A stretch of DNA of 64,000 bases from Sporolactobacillus shoreae. GTDB taxonomy: Bacteria; Bacillota; Bacilli; Bacillales; Sporolactobacillaceae. Where the stretch lies: assembly GCF_004684935.1 (NCBI RefSeq), contig NZ_SRJD01000015.1:1-64000 (forward strand). The letters are read 5' to 3'. The notes below the pieces were generated by a model. That model saw nothing but the letters and a program-made list of their open reading frames with translations, was not told the origin of the DNA and made no database searches. Positions 55,412 to 62,853 of this stretch are shown piece after piece; the stretch's first letter is position 1; the number at the start of each line of letters is the position of its first letter. Both the position numbers and the translations under genes were made by a program.

Positions 55412-55522
55412 TTGGCTGTGCTGAAAGAGCGGGTCAGTCTGATGAACGAGATCCGCTAAAGATTCAAACAAGTACATTCACATTCGAATATGAAATCATG
55501 ACAAAACTGATCTGATTATTTT

Positions 55523-55560
55523 AAAACACCGTTGAACGTGATCCATCAACGGTGTTTTTG
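55523..55560 (+). terminator. Intrinsic terminator of nrdIEF
   Basis: AAACACCGTTGA pairs with TCAACGGTGTTT around a 10-nt loop, then TTTTG. Confidence 0.88.
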
Positions 55561-55611
55561 CGTGCATAGTGAATAATGAGGGCGGGAAACAGGCCAGGAT
55601 CAACGGATCGA

Positions 55612-55845
55612 TTATGATTCGTTATCACTTATCGGCGGCAAAAGGCTTCTGAATCCGCAGTTGGGGCATGTCACTTCACGCTTACCCTGCATATGAAAGG
55701 AACCCATAAACGTCGAAACAGATACTTTAAACGCACATCCACAGACCGGGCACTCAAAATGCGATATTTTTGCGCGCCGAGCGACAAGCAGCAGGACAAC
55801 GGACGCAAGGATAAGTGTGATGATTGGCACGACTTGAGCGATCAT
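55612..55845 (-). CDS. Small membrane protein with a zinc ribbon
   Basis: A 77-aa protein with one N-terminal transmembrane helix (residues about 5-22, VPIITLILASVVLLLVA) and a cytoplasmic zinc ribbon formed by CPVCGCAF and CPNCGFRS (four cysteines, about residues 32-65). The start at 55845 has GGGGGAA 5 nt upstream; a longer frame lacks a ribosome site. It is the third gene of a minus-strand operon with a coiled-coil membrane protein and an ArsR-type regulator. No family function is known to me; a metal- or redox-sensing membrane adaptor is only a guess. Confidence 0.75.
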   Translation of the reverse strand: MIAQVVPIITLILASVVLLLVARRAKISHFECPVCGCAFKVSVSTFMGSFHMQGKREVTCPNCGFRSLLPPISDNES

Positions 55846-55953
55846 TTTTATTCCCCCATTCCTACAGAATTCGGGATCAAGGACCGGGACGTTAGCGAAC
55901 TGCTGGATTCCTTTCGAGGACTCTCTATTTCTCAATAAACGTATCCGAAACGA

Positions 55954-56166
55954 TTAATCCACTTCTTTAAGTATGGTTTCAATACGCGTTAATCGGTCGT
56001 TTACATCCTGTATTTGTTTTTGCTGCAGAGCCGCGTTCTCTTTATCCAGTTTCAGGCGTTCTTCCGCACGACGTTCCATTCGATGAACGGTACGTACGAC
56101 AAAGAGAATCAAGAGAATAAAAATCAACACCGGGACAAGAGGGAGAAATAATGATAGAAACATCAT
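55954..56166 (-). CDS. Small membrane protein with coiled-coil tail
   Basis: A 70-aa protein: an N-terminal transmembrane helix (residues 2-25) and a charged coiled coil (27-70, with ERRAEERLKLDKENAALQQK). The layout resembles PspB-like or LiaI-like stress accessory proteins, but similarity is to topology only. AAAGGTG lies 8 nt upstream of the ATG. It is 50 bp downstream of the ArsR-type gene and 109 bp upstream of the zinc-ribbon gene, all on the minus strand and probably co-transcribed. Confidence 0.7.
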   Translation of the reverse strand: MMFLSLFLPLVPVLIFILLILFVVRTVHRMERRAEERLKLDKENAALQQKQIQDVNDRLTRIETILKEVD

Positions 56167-56215
56167 ACTGACAGCACCTTTCTTCCTTTTTTAATACATT
56201 ACAATGAATCGATCG

Positions 56216-56539
56216 TTACTCCTTTCTTCGCTTAATCATCAGATTGATTGCCGTTTGAGCGATGAATTGATCATTCAGTGGAATGCTGAAAGAATTAAGT
56301 TCGTAGTATTTCATCGCTTTGCCGCTTTCTGAAAGTTCCAGATGACCCTGAACGAGTCCCGCACCCTCCAGCTTGCGTAAATGCATGTAAAGCAGCGGCC
56401 GGCTGATGCCAAGCTCTCTGGCAAGCTCACTCACGTATTGCTTTTTTCCGTAAAGGATGGCGATGATTTTAAGCCGATACGGATTTGATAACGCCTCCAG
56501 GACCGTTAACAGTTCGTCACTAGTAATTGTCTCTTTCAT
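56216..56539 (-). CDS. ArsR-type winged-helix regulator
   Basis: A 107-aa DNA-binding protein with an ArsR/PadR-like winged helix (residues about 8-90; recognition helix in VSELARELGISRPLLYMHLRKLEGAGL). It has no CxC metal-binding motif and no cysteine, so it is not a metal sensor of the classical ArsR or CadC type. It heads an operon with two small membrane proteins and should control them, perhaps autogenously. The signal is unknown. The stretch 56540-56776 between it and ypjP has divergent promoter-like DNA only. Confidence 0.85.
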   Translation of the reverse strand: MKETITSDELLTVLEALSNPYRLKIIAILYGKKQYVSELARELGISRPLLYMHLRKLEGAGLVQGHLELSESGKAMKYYELNSFSIPLNDQFIAQTAINLMIKRRKE

Positions 56540-56776
56540 ATGTAATAATTATATTACACATGAAATAAAATAACAATAGACATACCCGTTCTGTATTGAT
56601 GATGCGGAGTAGACGGACATGGTGCAATAAGCCTTGTTTTTTACTGATTCGGAAATATTCTTTCTATGTGTATCTTTCAAACTGACTGAAAATGAGTTGC
56701 GGTTCGAATCATTTATTGGTATAAATGACTTATACGGCTACATGATTGTGTATTCGATGAGAAAGGGGGTTCTGCC

Positions 56777-57427
56777 GTGGTTCCCAATTTCATAAAAAAG
56801 GGTCTGGTTGCTCTTGTCGCCATACTGACCTTCGGCACAGTGATTCCGGTTTTTCCGGCTCACTATGTCGATAAACAAAGCGATAAGGAGAGCATCCAGA
56901 AGGAAAAGAGCCATGAAGCGGCCCTGGGTCCTTATGGAGGCCTTACAGCGGTTGAGGATCGATCGGATACAGCGGTCCTCTGGGGAAAACAGATCGATGC
57001 GGATGCCCCGAAAGCGAAACTAATCGATGCTTTTTCATCCTATGCGCTGCTTGAAGCGGAGCAGCAAGGATTTTATAAATTCGGATCTCGTGTCTCAAAG
57101 AAAATCGGTGATCAGTACGCCCATGAAATTGCCCCCTCATTTGCTTTGGCCATTGAAAAAGTCAGTAATGGCCGTGACGAGAACTGGATTCGCAATCTGG
57201 CGGTGACACACTCGCCTTCATCCGGATTTGGTGAGCGGATTATGCACGTCTATCTGACGGATACGGGAAAAGAAGTCCTCAAATTGCATGTCCGTCGGGA
57301 TCATCCGCCTAAGGACGGGTATTGGTTTGACTTCCACTACCACACCGCGCTGGACGGATTTCAGAAACATCATGAATTGAAAAAAATATACTGGGGCAAA
57401 AATATGCCGCCCAAATGGCAGGCATAA
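56777..57427 (+). CDS. ypjP: YpjP-like exported protein
   Basis: A 216-aa protein matching Bacillus YpjP in length (about 200) and layout. An N-terminal signal or anchor sequence (residues 1-28) is followed by an extracytoplasmic domain with the conserved HYHTALDGF, KIYWGKNMPPKW ending. The GTG start has AAAGGGGG 8 nt upstream. The function of YpjP is unknown. It is monocistronic and shares a bidirectional terminator with the SGNH hydrolase gene. Confidence 0.85.
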   Translation: MVPNFIKKGLVALVAILTFGTVIPVFPAHYVDKQSDKESIQKEKSHEAALGPYGGLTAVEDRSDTAVLWGKQIDADAPKAKLIDAFSSYALLEAEQQGFYKFGSRVSKKIGDQYAHEIAPSFALAIEKVSNGRDENWIRNLAVTHSPSSGFGERIMHVYLTDTGKEVLKLHVRRDHPPKDGYWFDFHYHTALDGFQKHHELKKIYWGKNMPPKWQA

Positions 57428-57433
57428 ATTAAA

Positions 57434-57469
57434 GAAAAAAAAGCGGGGAATCATCTCCGCTTTTTTTTA
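57434..57469. terminator. Bidirectional terminator, ypjP / SGNH hydrolase
   Basis: AAAAAAAAGCGGGGA and TCTCCGCTTTTTTTT form a hairpin with long A- and T-runs on both sides, so it serves both converging genes. Confidence 0.92.
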
Positions 57470-57491
57470 CATCCGGTCCCACTGGGTTACT

Positions 57492-58148
57492 TCAGGTTGG
57501 ATCAACCGGATCAAATCCAAGTCCGGCTACAGTCTGAGCGATCACACGGTAGCCGATCGGATTGGGATGGGTGTGATCCAGACTTAGTAAAAAAGGTTCA
57601 TGTCCCTTAAAAGCGTGATAAACATCCGCAACCCGAACAGACGGAAAACGCTCCAGGCTGATAAGGGATTGATTATAATATTCGAGCCACTTAACGGACT
57701 CAGGTATCTCAAACATGGGATTATACAAATTGAGGACACGGATCAGCATGGGTTCTTGGACATCTTTGTGCAGGCCGACCATCGTCTCAATAATCCGTTC
57801 CATGTTTTGGAGGCACATCTGGATTGCTCCAGTAACCATTTCGCTGTTTCCGGTTCTCAGCCAGCTTTTGCCCGCATGAAGCAGGTCATTCCCTCCGCCG
57901 GTCAGTGTGATAAAACTTGCGTCGTGGACGGCTTGTGCTACATCTGGGTGCCGGAGGCTCTCCAGAATGGCATCCGTCGTTGCCCCGTTTTTGGCAAAAA
58001 CAAGCTTACTGATCGGCCGTTTAAAATGGTACTCAAGAATGTTATGATAATATTTGACAAAATTAGGCTGGAAAAAAGTTGATCCGATCCCGACAGTCAG
58101 TGAGTCACCGATTGCTACATAAAGAGGATTTCCATTCAAATGAATCAT
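57492..58148 (-). CDS. SGNH/GDSL-family hydrolase
   Basis: A 218-aa esterase-type protein. Block I is YVAIGDSLTVGIG with Ser16, block II the Gly near residue 55, block III is TLTGGGNDLL (Asn about 90), and block V is LDHTHPNPIGYRVIA with Asp and His (about 193-196). All four SGNH residues are present. There is no signal peptide, so it should act in the cytoplasm or leave without one. Relatives are lysophospholipases, acetyl-esterases and YpmR-type proteins; the substrate is unknown. It is monocistronic. Confidence 0.9.
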   Translation of the reverse strand: MIHLNGNPLYVAIGDSLTVGIGSTFFQPNFVKYYHNILEYHFKRPISKLVFAKNGATTDAILESLRHPDVAQAVHDASFITLTGGGNDLLHAGKSWLRTGNSEMVTGAIQMCLQNMERIIETMVGLHKDVQEPMLIRVLNLYNPMFEIPESVKWLEYYNQSLISLERFPSVRVADVYHAFKGHEPFLLSLDHTHPNPIGYRVIAQTVAGLGFDPVDPT

Positions 58149-58352
58149 CTCCAGACTCTGAGATGTCTCATAACAGTTTATTCAAAGACCGGCTGACGTG
58201 TCCCCATATATTTCCTTATTTAGGCGGATAAAAAACTAGGCAAGCCTGGTCCCTTGTTCATTAGAGTAAATCCTAAACTTAGCTGTGACTCAGGCAAAGA
58301 AACATGGATTTCGAAATGGTGATGTAGCGAAAAGATACAGCTTTTTAGCTTT

Positions 58353-58457
58353 GGCTGGTAAAGTCTCAAATTCGGCTGGTAAATTCACGGTTGCGGCTGG
58401 TAAAGTACCGAATCCGGCTGGTAAATTTGCATTACGGCAGGTAAAGTACAGGATTCC
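58353..58457 (+). repeat. Intergenic 21-bp tandem array with leader
   Basis: Five 21-bp units begin GGCTGGTAAA (the last degenerate) and alternate A and B types exactly as in the array at 18381-18495, in the order A-B-A-B-A. The 34-bp leader at 58319-58352 (GTGATGTAGCGAAAAGATAC, then AGCTTTTTAGCT) matches the leader of that array at about 30 positions. The array lies between the start of the SGNH gene and the end of the CAP-domain gene; 58149-58730 has no gene. Confidence 0.88.
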
Positions 58458-58532
58458 TTTTAGGCCCCCTTATTCCTTTGTACACGAAATCAGTTGGCAA
58501 GGTAAACTGAGACTAAGAGATTTGTCCCAAGG

Positions 58533-58630
58533 GAGGCGGAGGGATCCGTAAGCCTCTTCGTTCGTTTCCCTCACTGCGATGCCAGAAAGCTCGCTCTTTC
58601 CCATCTGAATCAGAACGCATTGTTCCACAG
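58533..58630 (-). repeat. Degenerate Bacillaceae-type GC-rich repeat
   Basis: Read on the minus strand it contains GCAGTGAGGGAAACGAACGA then AGAGGCTTACGGATC, matching the central part of the repeat at 21150-21374 with several substitutions and a lost 5' part. Confidence 0.6.
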
Positions 58631-58652
58631 GTTTTGACCCTATGTCCATGCG

Positions 58653-58700
58653 CAAAAAACGCGCCCTCAGGAATTAAGTATCCTAAGGGCGCTGTTTTTA
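58653..58700 (-). terminator. Intrinsic terminator of the CAP-domain gene
   Basis: On the minus strand AGCGCCCTTAGG pairs with CCTGAGGGCGC around a 10-nt loop, followed by TTTTTT. Confidence 0.88.
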
Positions 58701-58730
58701 TATAGACTAAATGAATCGTTCACGTAATTT

Positions 58731-59510
58731 TTAATTGCCGATGAATTCCTGAGTCCAGTAGCTTCCATAAGAGCCACCGGAAACGTAACCGACACCGATT
58801 GTTGTGAAGCTGGCGTTCAGAATGTTGGCGCGGTGTCCCGGGCTGTTCATCCATCCCTGAACGACTTCTTCAGGTGTTTTCTGGCCAGCGGCGATATTCT
58901 CGCCGGCTGATCTGAAGCTGATACCATACTTCTTCATCATGTCGAACGGAGAACCATATGTCGGTGACTGGTGATCAAAGTAATTTTTATCACGCATATC
59001 CGCCGATTTGTCGCGCGCCATTTTTGATAGTGTCGCATTATCTGATTTCAGCGGCTTAAGACCCGCTTTTGTGCGCTCCTGATTGGTGAGATCGACAACT
59101 TTCTTCTCAAAAGCACTCATCTGGCTGCTTGAAGATGGTTTCGCAGACGAACCTGAGTTATTGTTTGCAGCAGGCTTTTTAGGTTGCGCCTGCTGCGCAG
59201 GTTTCTGAGACTGACCTGGTTTGCACGGCGACGGCTGAGCAGACACCTGCTTACCATTGGACTGTCCGGGAACGGACTGAGTAATAGAGTTTGGAAGCTG
59301 AGAAAGATCCAACTTGACACCAAGACGGTCAAGGGCAGCCTTTACATCTGGGCTCTGACTATCTTTCAATTTCCAAGGATCAAGTAAACCGTTGAAAGCG
59401 ACAGTGACAGGTTTGGCCTCCGGTTTGGCAGCTGCGTCAGCATGCCCTCCGGAGATGAGTGGGAGCGCAAGCGCTCCGGCAAGTGTTAAAGCAAGAATTT
59501 TTTTAATCAT
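58731..59510 (-). CDS. Secreted CAP-domain (SCP/PR1) protein, YkwD-like
   Basis: A 259-aa exported protein. Residues 1-27 are a signal peptide (MIKKILALTLAGALALPLIS, cleavage near HADA-A). A linker rich in Ser, Gln, Pro and Lys (about 75-135) leads to a C-terminal CAP domain (about 137-259) with the conserved FDHQSPTYGSPFDMM, GENIAAG and SPGHRANIL blocks; the two histidines and glutamates of the CAP cavity are present. Relatives such as YkwD are made around sporulation or are surface proteins of unknown enzymatic role. The ATG at 59510 has AAGGAGGGAG about 9 nt upstream. Confidence 0.92.
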   Translation of the reverse strand: MIKKILALTLAGALALPLISGGHADAAAKPEAKPVTVAFNGLLDPWKLKDSQSPDVKAALDRLGVKLDLSQLPNSITQSVPGQSNGKQVSAQPSPCKPGQSQKPAQQAQPKKPAANNNSGSSAKPSSSSQMSAFEKKVVDLTNQERTKAGLKPLKSDNATLSKMARDKSADMRDKNYFDHQSPTYGSPFDMMKKYGISFRSAGENIAAGQKTPEEVVQGWMNSPGHRANILNASFTTIGVGYVSGGSYGSYWTQEFIGN

Positions 59511-59754
59511 ATGTGTAACTCCCTCCTTGGTCATAGGTTTCGAGATTATGAGACTTTCGGAGGGGTTCAAATGGAATTGCATGATGTTACCAGATTTCTG
59601 GAAAGGTTAACCTGCGAGTGTTGGATGTTGTCTTTATTTCCCGGGTAATCGTTGTTTTTACCGGCCAGAGATGATGAAATTCTAAGAAAAACCAGGCAAG
59701 TCCGGTCTCTAGTCATTGACCCTGTATTATTAAGGTGATGATCAACGCTTTGGC

Positions 59755-59830
59755 TCTTCGCTTGCCGCGAGTGATCCGTGAGCCTCCTCGCTCGCTGTCC
59801 CGCAGGCGTCTCGCACCTCCGCTTTGAATT
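59755..59830 (-). repeat. Short Bacillaceae-type GC-rich repeat
   Basis: Read on the minus strand: GCGGAGGTGCGAGACGCCTG, then GGACAGCGAGCGAGGAGGCTCACGG split by a deletion, then CGCGGCAAGCGAAGAGCC. It is a copy of the repeat at 21150-21374 with its own internal deletion. The gap 59511-60123 contains this repeat and the terminator at 59889, with no gene. Confidence 0.65.
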
Positions 59831-59888
59831 TCATCCAGGGCCCTGTTTTATTGGCCAGATTTATACTTCCTGATCTTTAAATTTAAAA

Positions 59889-59927
59889 AAAGCACCGCCC
59901 TGATTTCAGGAACGATACCTTTTTGAT
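59889..59927 (-). terminator. Probable terminator of the coat-protein operon
   Basis: On the minus strand GGTATCG-T-TCCTG pairs with CAGGGCGGTGCT (one bulge, several wobbles), followed by TTTTTTT. It lies about 200 bp beyond the second coat gene. Confidence 0.5.
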
Positions 59928-60123
59928 GTTGTTACGATAAAGAATTGACTGAACAGATAGTGAATCTTCGATAAAAAGGATCCTGTGCACAACGTCGAGG
60001 TCATAGCACTCTGTGGGAGCCCGTCCTGTGGAATGTCAGTAATTATCCATCCTGGCCATCGCAATTATGCTTCTGGCTGTATTTGAAGGACTGCCATTCG
60101 ACAAGTTTTCTTTTTTGAGGCGT

Positions 60124-60462
60124 TTACTGAGGAAATTGCTGTTGTGCATACTGGCTGAACTGCTGGTGTGTCTGCTGGATTTTTTGAGGGTCCTGGGATT
60201 CCAGTTTGTACCATCCCTTGTTGAACATCAGGTTGAATAAATCGCGCTGATGATCACAGGATGCATCAAAAACGGTTTTAATGTCCTGATACAGGGTATG
60301 GTGACTTGCTTCTTGAAGGGCATGAACATAGGATATGCCCAGATACTTTTCTGTCAGAAGAAGGTCGTTCAGATAGTCACGGTCGTTCATCTGAGGTGTT
60401 TTCGGAACCTGTGTTTCTGTGTTCTGGATCGTCGTTGCCTGAGCAGGCTGCTTTGTCATCAT
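60124..60462 (-). CDS. CotF-like spore coat protein
   Basis: A 112-aa protein of the CotF/coat-F family: a ferritin-like helical pair around DYLNDLLLTEKYLGISYVHA and HTLYQDIKTVFDASCDHQRD, followed by a Gln-rich tail (QQFSQYAQQQFPQ). Coat-F proteins are mother-cell products that assemble into the spore coat. Its start overlaps the stop of the upstream coat gene by 4 bp with GGAGGGATGG as ribosome site, so the two are coupled. Family assignment is from the helical core and composition. Confidence 0.85.
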   Translation of the reverse strand: MMTKQPAQATTIQNTETQVPKTPQMNDRDYLNDLLLTEKYLGISYVHALQEASHHTLYQDIKTVFDASCDHQRDLFNLMFNKGWYKLESQDPQKIQQTHQQFSQYAQQQFPQ

Positions 60463-60737
60463 TGCGCCATCCCTCCTGCCGTTGCTGTCGTCTGAACATG
60501 CTTTCCGAGATGATTGAGGATACTCTGATAGTTACGGATGTGGATCTGACACGTCCGGTTCATCGCCTGAATGACATCCTGATCCTGACACAGCGATGCG
60601 TAAGCATGTGCTTTTTTGATGACTTCCAGATTCCATGACAGCATGTCTTCAATGTAGAGAAAATCTTTTGTAGATAGAATTTCCGGCGGCTGAGCAAAAT
60701 TCATCGGAGACTGCCCGCCCTGCTGTTGCATATTCAT
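60459..60737 (-). CDS. Coat-F-like spore protein, upstream partner
   Basis: A 92-aa protein with a Gln-rich N terminus (MNMQQQGGQSPMNFAQPP) and a helical core (STKDFLYIEDMLSWNLEVIK and a second helix to residue 80) that resembles the same coat-F group as its neighbour. The ATG at 60737 follows AGGAG at 12 nt; a frame reaching back to 61037 runs across the oppositely oriented yusI gene and is not credible. It is the first gene of a two-gene coat operon, divergent from yusI. It probably partners the second protein in the coat. Confidence 0.8.
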   Translation of the reverse strand: MNMQQQGGQSPMNFAQPPEILSTKDFLYIEDMLSWNLEVIKKAHAYASLCQDQDVIQAMNRTCQIHIRNYQSILNHLGKHVQTTATAGGMAQ

Positions 60738-60922
60738 GTGTGATTCACACTCCTGTATTTTTGTGGTGACGGTGCTCCTTTGTATTATGTCCGTGTCCAG
60801 GAAAATCATTTGATAAGGAGGGAAATTGAACAATGTTTCATAAAAAATGCATATGTTTTTGTCGTAATGAAACATTGAGTATAATGATGAAGGAAGATCT
60901 AAAAAATAAGGTGGGGGTGCTA

Positions 60923-61297
60923 TTGCTGACGGTGTATTGTTATCCGACTTGCGGTACGTGTAGAAAAGCGAAAAAATGGCTGAATGACAGGAAAATTCCA
61001 TATCAGGAAATCCAAATTGCCGATAATCCGCCGTCAAAAGAAGAGATCAAAAATTTCCAGCAGAAAAGCGGACTTCCGCTAAAGAAATTTTTCAATACAA
61101 GTGGCAGCCATTATCGTGATCAGAATATTAAATCTAAAATGAAAGATGAGCCTGAAGAAAAATGGTTGGACTGGCTTTCGAATGACGGTATGTTGCTTAA
61201 ACGTCCGATTATTACCGATCAGGAGAAAGTGACAGTAGGATTCAAAGAAGACACATTTGAAGAAATTTGGGGAATTTCCGCCGGAACGAAAAAATAA
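60923..61297 (+). CDS. yusI: ArsC/Spx-family thioredoxin-like protein (YusI-like)
   Basis: A 124-aa ArsC/Spx/MgsR-family protein with the redox motif CPTC-type pair in YCYPTCGTCRKAKKWL (residues about 6-20), and the C-terminal GMLLKRPIITD block of the family. The TTG at 60923 is chosen since AGGTGGGGG precedes it and the product then starts exactly at the family boundary; an ATG at 60833 would add 30 unrelated residues. It precedes gcvH by 93 bp, the same neighbour pair as yusI-gcvH in Bacillus. Function unknown; reductase or regulator roles are possible. Confidence 0.85.
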   Translation: MLTVYCYPTCGTCRKAKKWLNDRKIPYQEIQIADNPPSKEEIKNFQQKSGLPLKKFFNTSGSHYRDQNIKSKMKDEPEEKWLDWLSNDGMLLKRPIITDQEKVTVGFKEDTFEEIWGISAGTKK

Positions 61298-61390
61298 TCT
61301 TTATTCCAGTCTATTTACGATATAATGAAAAGAGCATGGTGACAGAAGCGGTGGAAGTACCGCACAGTTGAAACGGAGGCCAAACAAACA

Positions 61391-61780
61391 ATGAGCGTAC
61401 CGAAAGATTTGCTGTATTCGAAAGATCATGAATGGGTCAAGAAGGAAGCTGACGGAAAGATCAAAGTAGGCATTACGGAATTTGCCCAGAAAGAATTGGG
61501 AGATATCGTTTTTGTTGAACTTCCGGAAACAGGCAGTGAAATTAATGTTGGGGATTCATTCGGCAGCGTGGAATCTGTCAAAACGGTTTCCGAACTTTAC
61601 GCACCGGTTTCCGGCACAGTCGCCGAAATCAATGACGCCCTTGAAGATTCCCCGGAATTTGTCAACGAATCCCCTTATGAAAAGGCCTGGATGATTGAAC
61701 TGGAAAATGTCGACAGCAATGGCTTGGAATCTTTGCTCGATGCGGATGCCTATGAAAAACTGATTGGCGCGGATGCCTGA
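61391..61780 (+). CDS. gcvH: Glycine cleavage system H protein
   Basis: A 129-aa lipoyl-carrier protein. The lipoylated lysine is in [18 protein letters not shown] (about residue 63). In Firmicutes GcvH also serves as the obligatory platform for lipoate assembly, taking octanoate from LipM and sulfur from LipA, both encoded at 38-40 kb in this window. The other glycine-cleavage genes are not nearby, in line with a free-standing lipoyl-relay role. CGGAGG lies about 12 nt upstream of the ATG. Confidence 0.96.
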   Translation: MSVPKDLLYSKDHEWVKKEADGKIKVGITEFAQKELGDIVFVELPETGSEINVGDSFGSVESVKTVSELYAPVSGTVAEINDALEDSPEFVNESPYEKAWMIELENVDSNGLESLLDADAYEKLIGADA

Positions 61781-62050
61781 ACGAACTCGCGGCTTAAACC
61801 TCTGCAAATTTGTCAATGGTAAATTAATCATGTAAATTAACAGCCCTTGTCATCTTTTTGTTACCATAATGTTTCTTCCTTTCGGGAGGGGAAGCGTGGT
61901 ATAAAGGATACAAGGGCATTCGTTTTTATTCGACAAAAAAAGATGTACCGACTTTAATAAAATTTTTGACAATATTTATGTAGCCCGATTGGACATGTTA
62001 TGGTAATGACATGCTAAATTTACCAGACTAAAGCGAGAGGTGGAACCGTG

Positions 62051-62809
62051 ATGAGCGCCAGCCAGCTTGCATTGAGCGGTACATACAGTATGCCGCTGGA
62101 AACCAACATTTTTAAAGTTCAGCAGGGCGATGAATCCCTGAGGAACAGAATCATCGAATCCTACCAACCTTTTATCAAGAAGGTTGTTTCTAAAGTATGC
62201 AATCGATTTATTGACCAGACGATGGACGAGTTCAGTGTCGGTCTGGTGGCTTTCAATGAAGCAATCAACCAGTACCAGAAGGGACAGGGCAGTAAATTCC
62301 TGACCTTCGCGGATATGGTGATTCGCCGCAGAATCATTGATTTCATCCGTAAGGAATCCAGACAGGTGCGCAATATCTATTTGAATCAGGTCAAACCGGA
62401 TGATGAAAACGGAATGGAAGAGAGTTACGTGGAGCAGCAGGCGGCAATTGATTACTATGAGGAAAAGTGCCGAATCGATGAACGGAAGGAACAGATCGAC
62501 GGCTACAGGAGTCTGCTGCTTGAATACGGGATTACTTTTGACGTATTGAGCAAACATTGCCCGAAACACGCCGATGCTCGTGAGAATGCGAAAATTTCTG
62601 CGAAAAAATTAGTGGAGCATAAAGAACTTGTCTCATTTCTTAAGAAAAAAAGACAGTTGCCGATAAAAGATTTGCTTCAATTTGTCTCATGCAGCCGCAA
62701 AACCATTGAAAGGAATCGAAAGTATATAATAGCGCTGGCATTGATTTATATCGGTGGATTCAGTGCACTGAAGTCGTATATTGAACCAGAGACCGAGCTG
62801 GTTCACTGA
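62051..62809 (+). CDS. sigI: RNA polymerase sigma factor SigI
   Basis: A 252-aa sigma factor of the SigI group. Region 2 covers about residues 20-110 (QPFIKKVVSKVCNRFIDQ, FSVGLVAFNEAINQYQKGQG and FLTFADMVIRRRIIDFIRKE), and the SigI-specific C-terminal helical domain replaces a classical region 4 (about 145-240, with LLQFVSCSRKTIERNRKYII). In Bacillus SigI responds to heat and envelope stress and controls MreBH- and LytE-linked functions. GTG 62048 and ATG 62051 are both possible; GAGAGGTGG favours the ATG. It is followed by its anti-sigma factor gene rsgI. Confidence 0.94.
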   Translation: MSASQLALSGTYSMPLETNIFKVQQGDESLRNRIIESYQPFIKKVVSKVCNRFIDQTMDEFSVGLVAFNEAINQYQKGQGSKFLTFADMVIRRRIIDFIRKESRQVRNIYLNQVKPDDENGMEESYVEQQAAIDYYEEKCRIDERKEQIDGYRSLLLEYGITFDVLSKHCPKHADARENAKISAKKLVEHKELVSFLKKKRQLPIKDLLQFVSCSRKTIERNRKYIIALALIYIGGFSALKSYIEPETELVH

Positions 62810-62853
62810 CGCAGGGAAGGTGGGGAAGAAAACTGAACAATCGGGGAGTTCTA

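Noticed and set aside
60459-61037. 192-residue form of the upstream coat protein
   Set aside because: The extra N-terminal 100 residues run antisense across the yusI gene and have no coat-family similarity; the ATG at 60737 fits.
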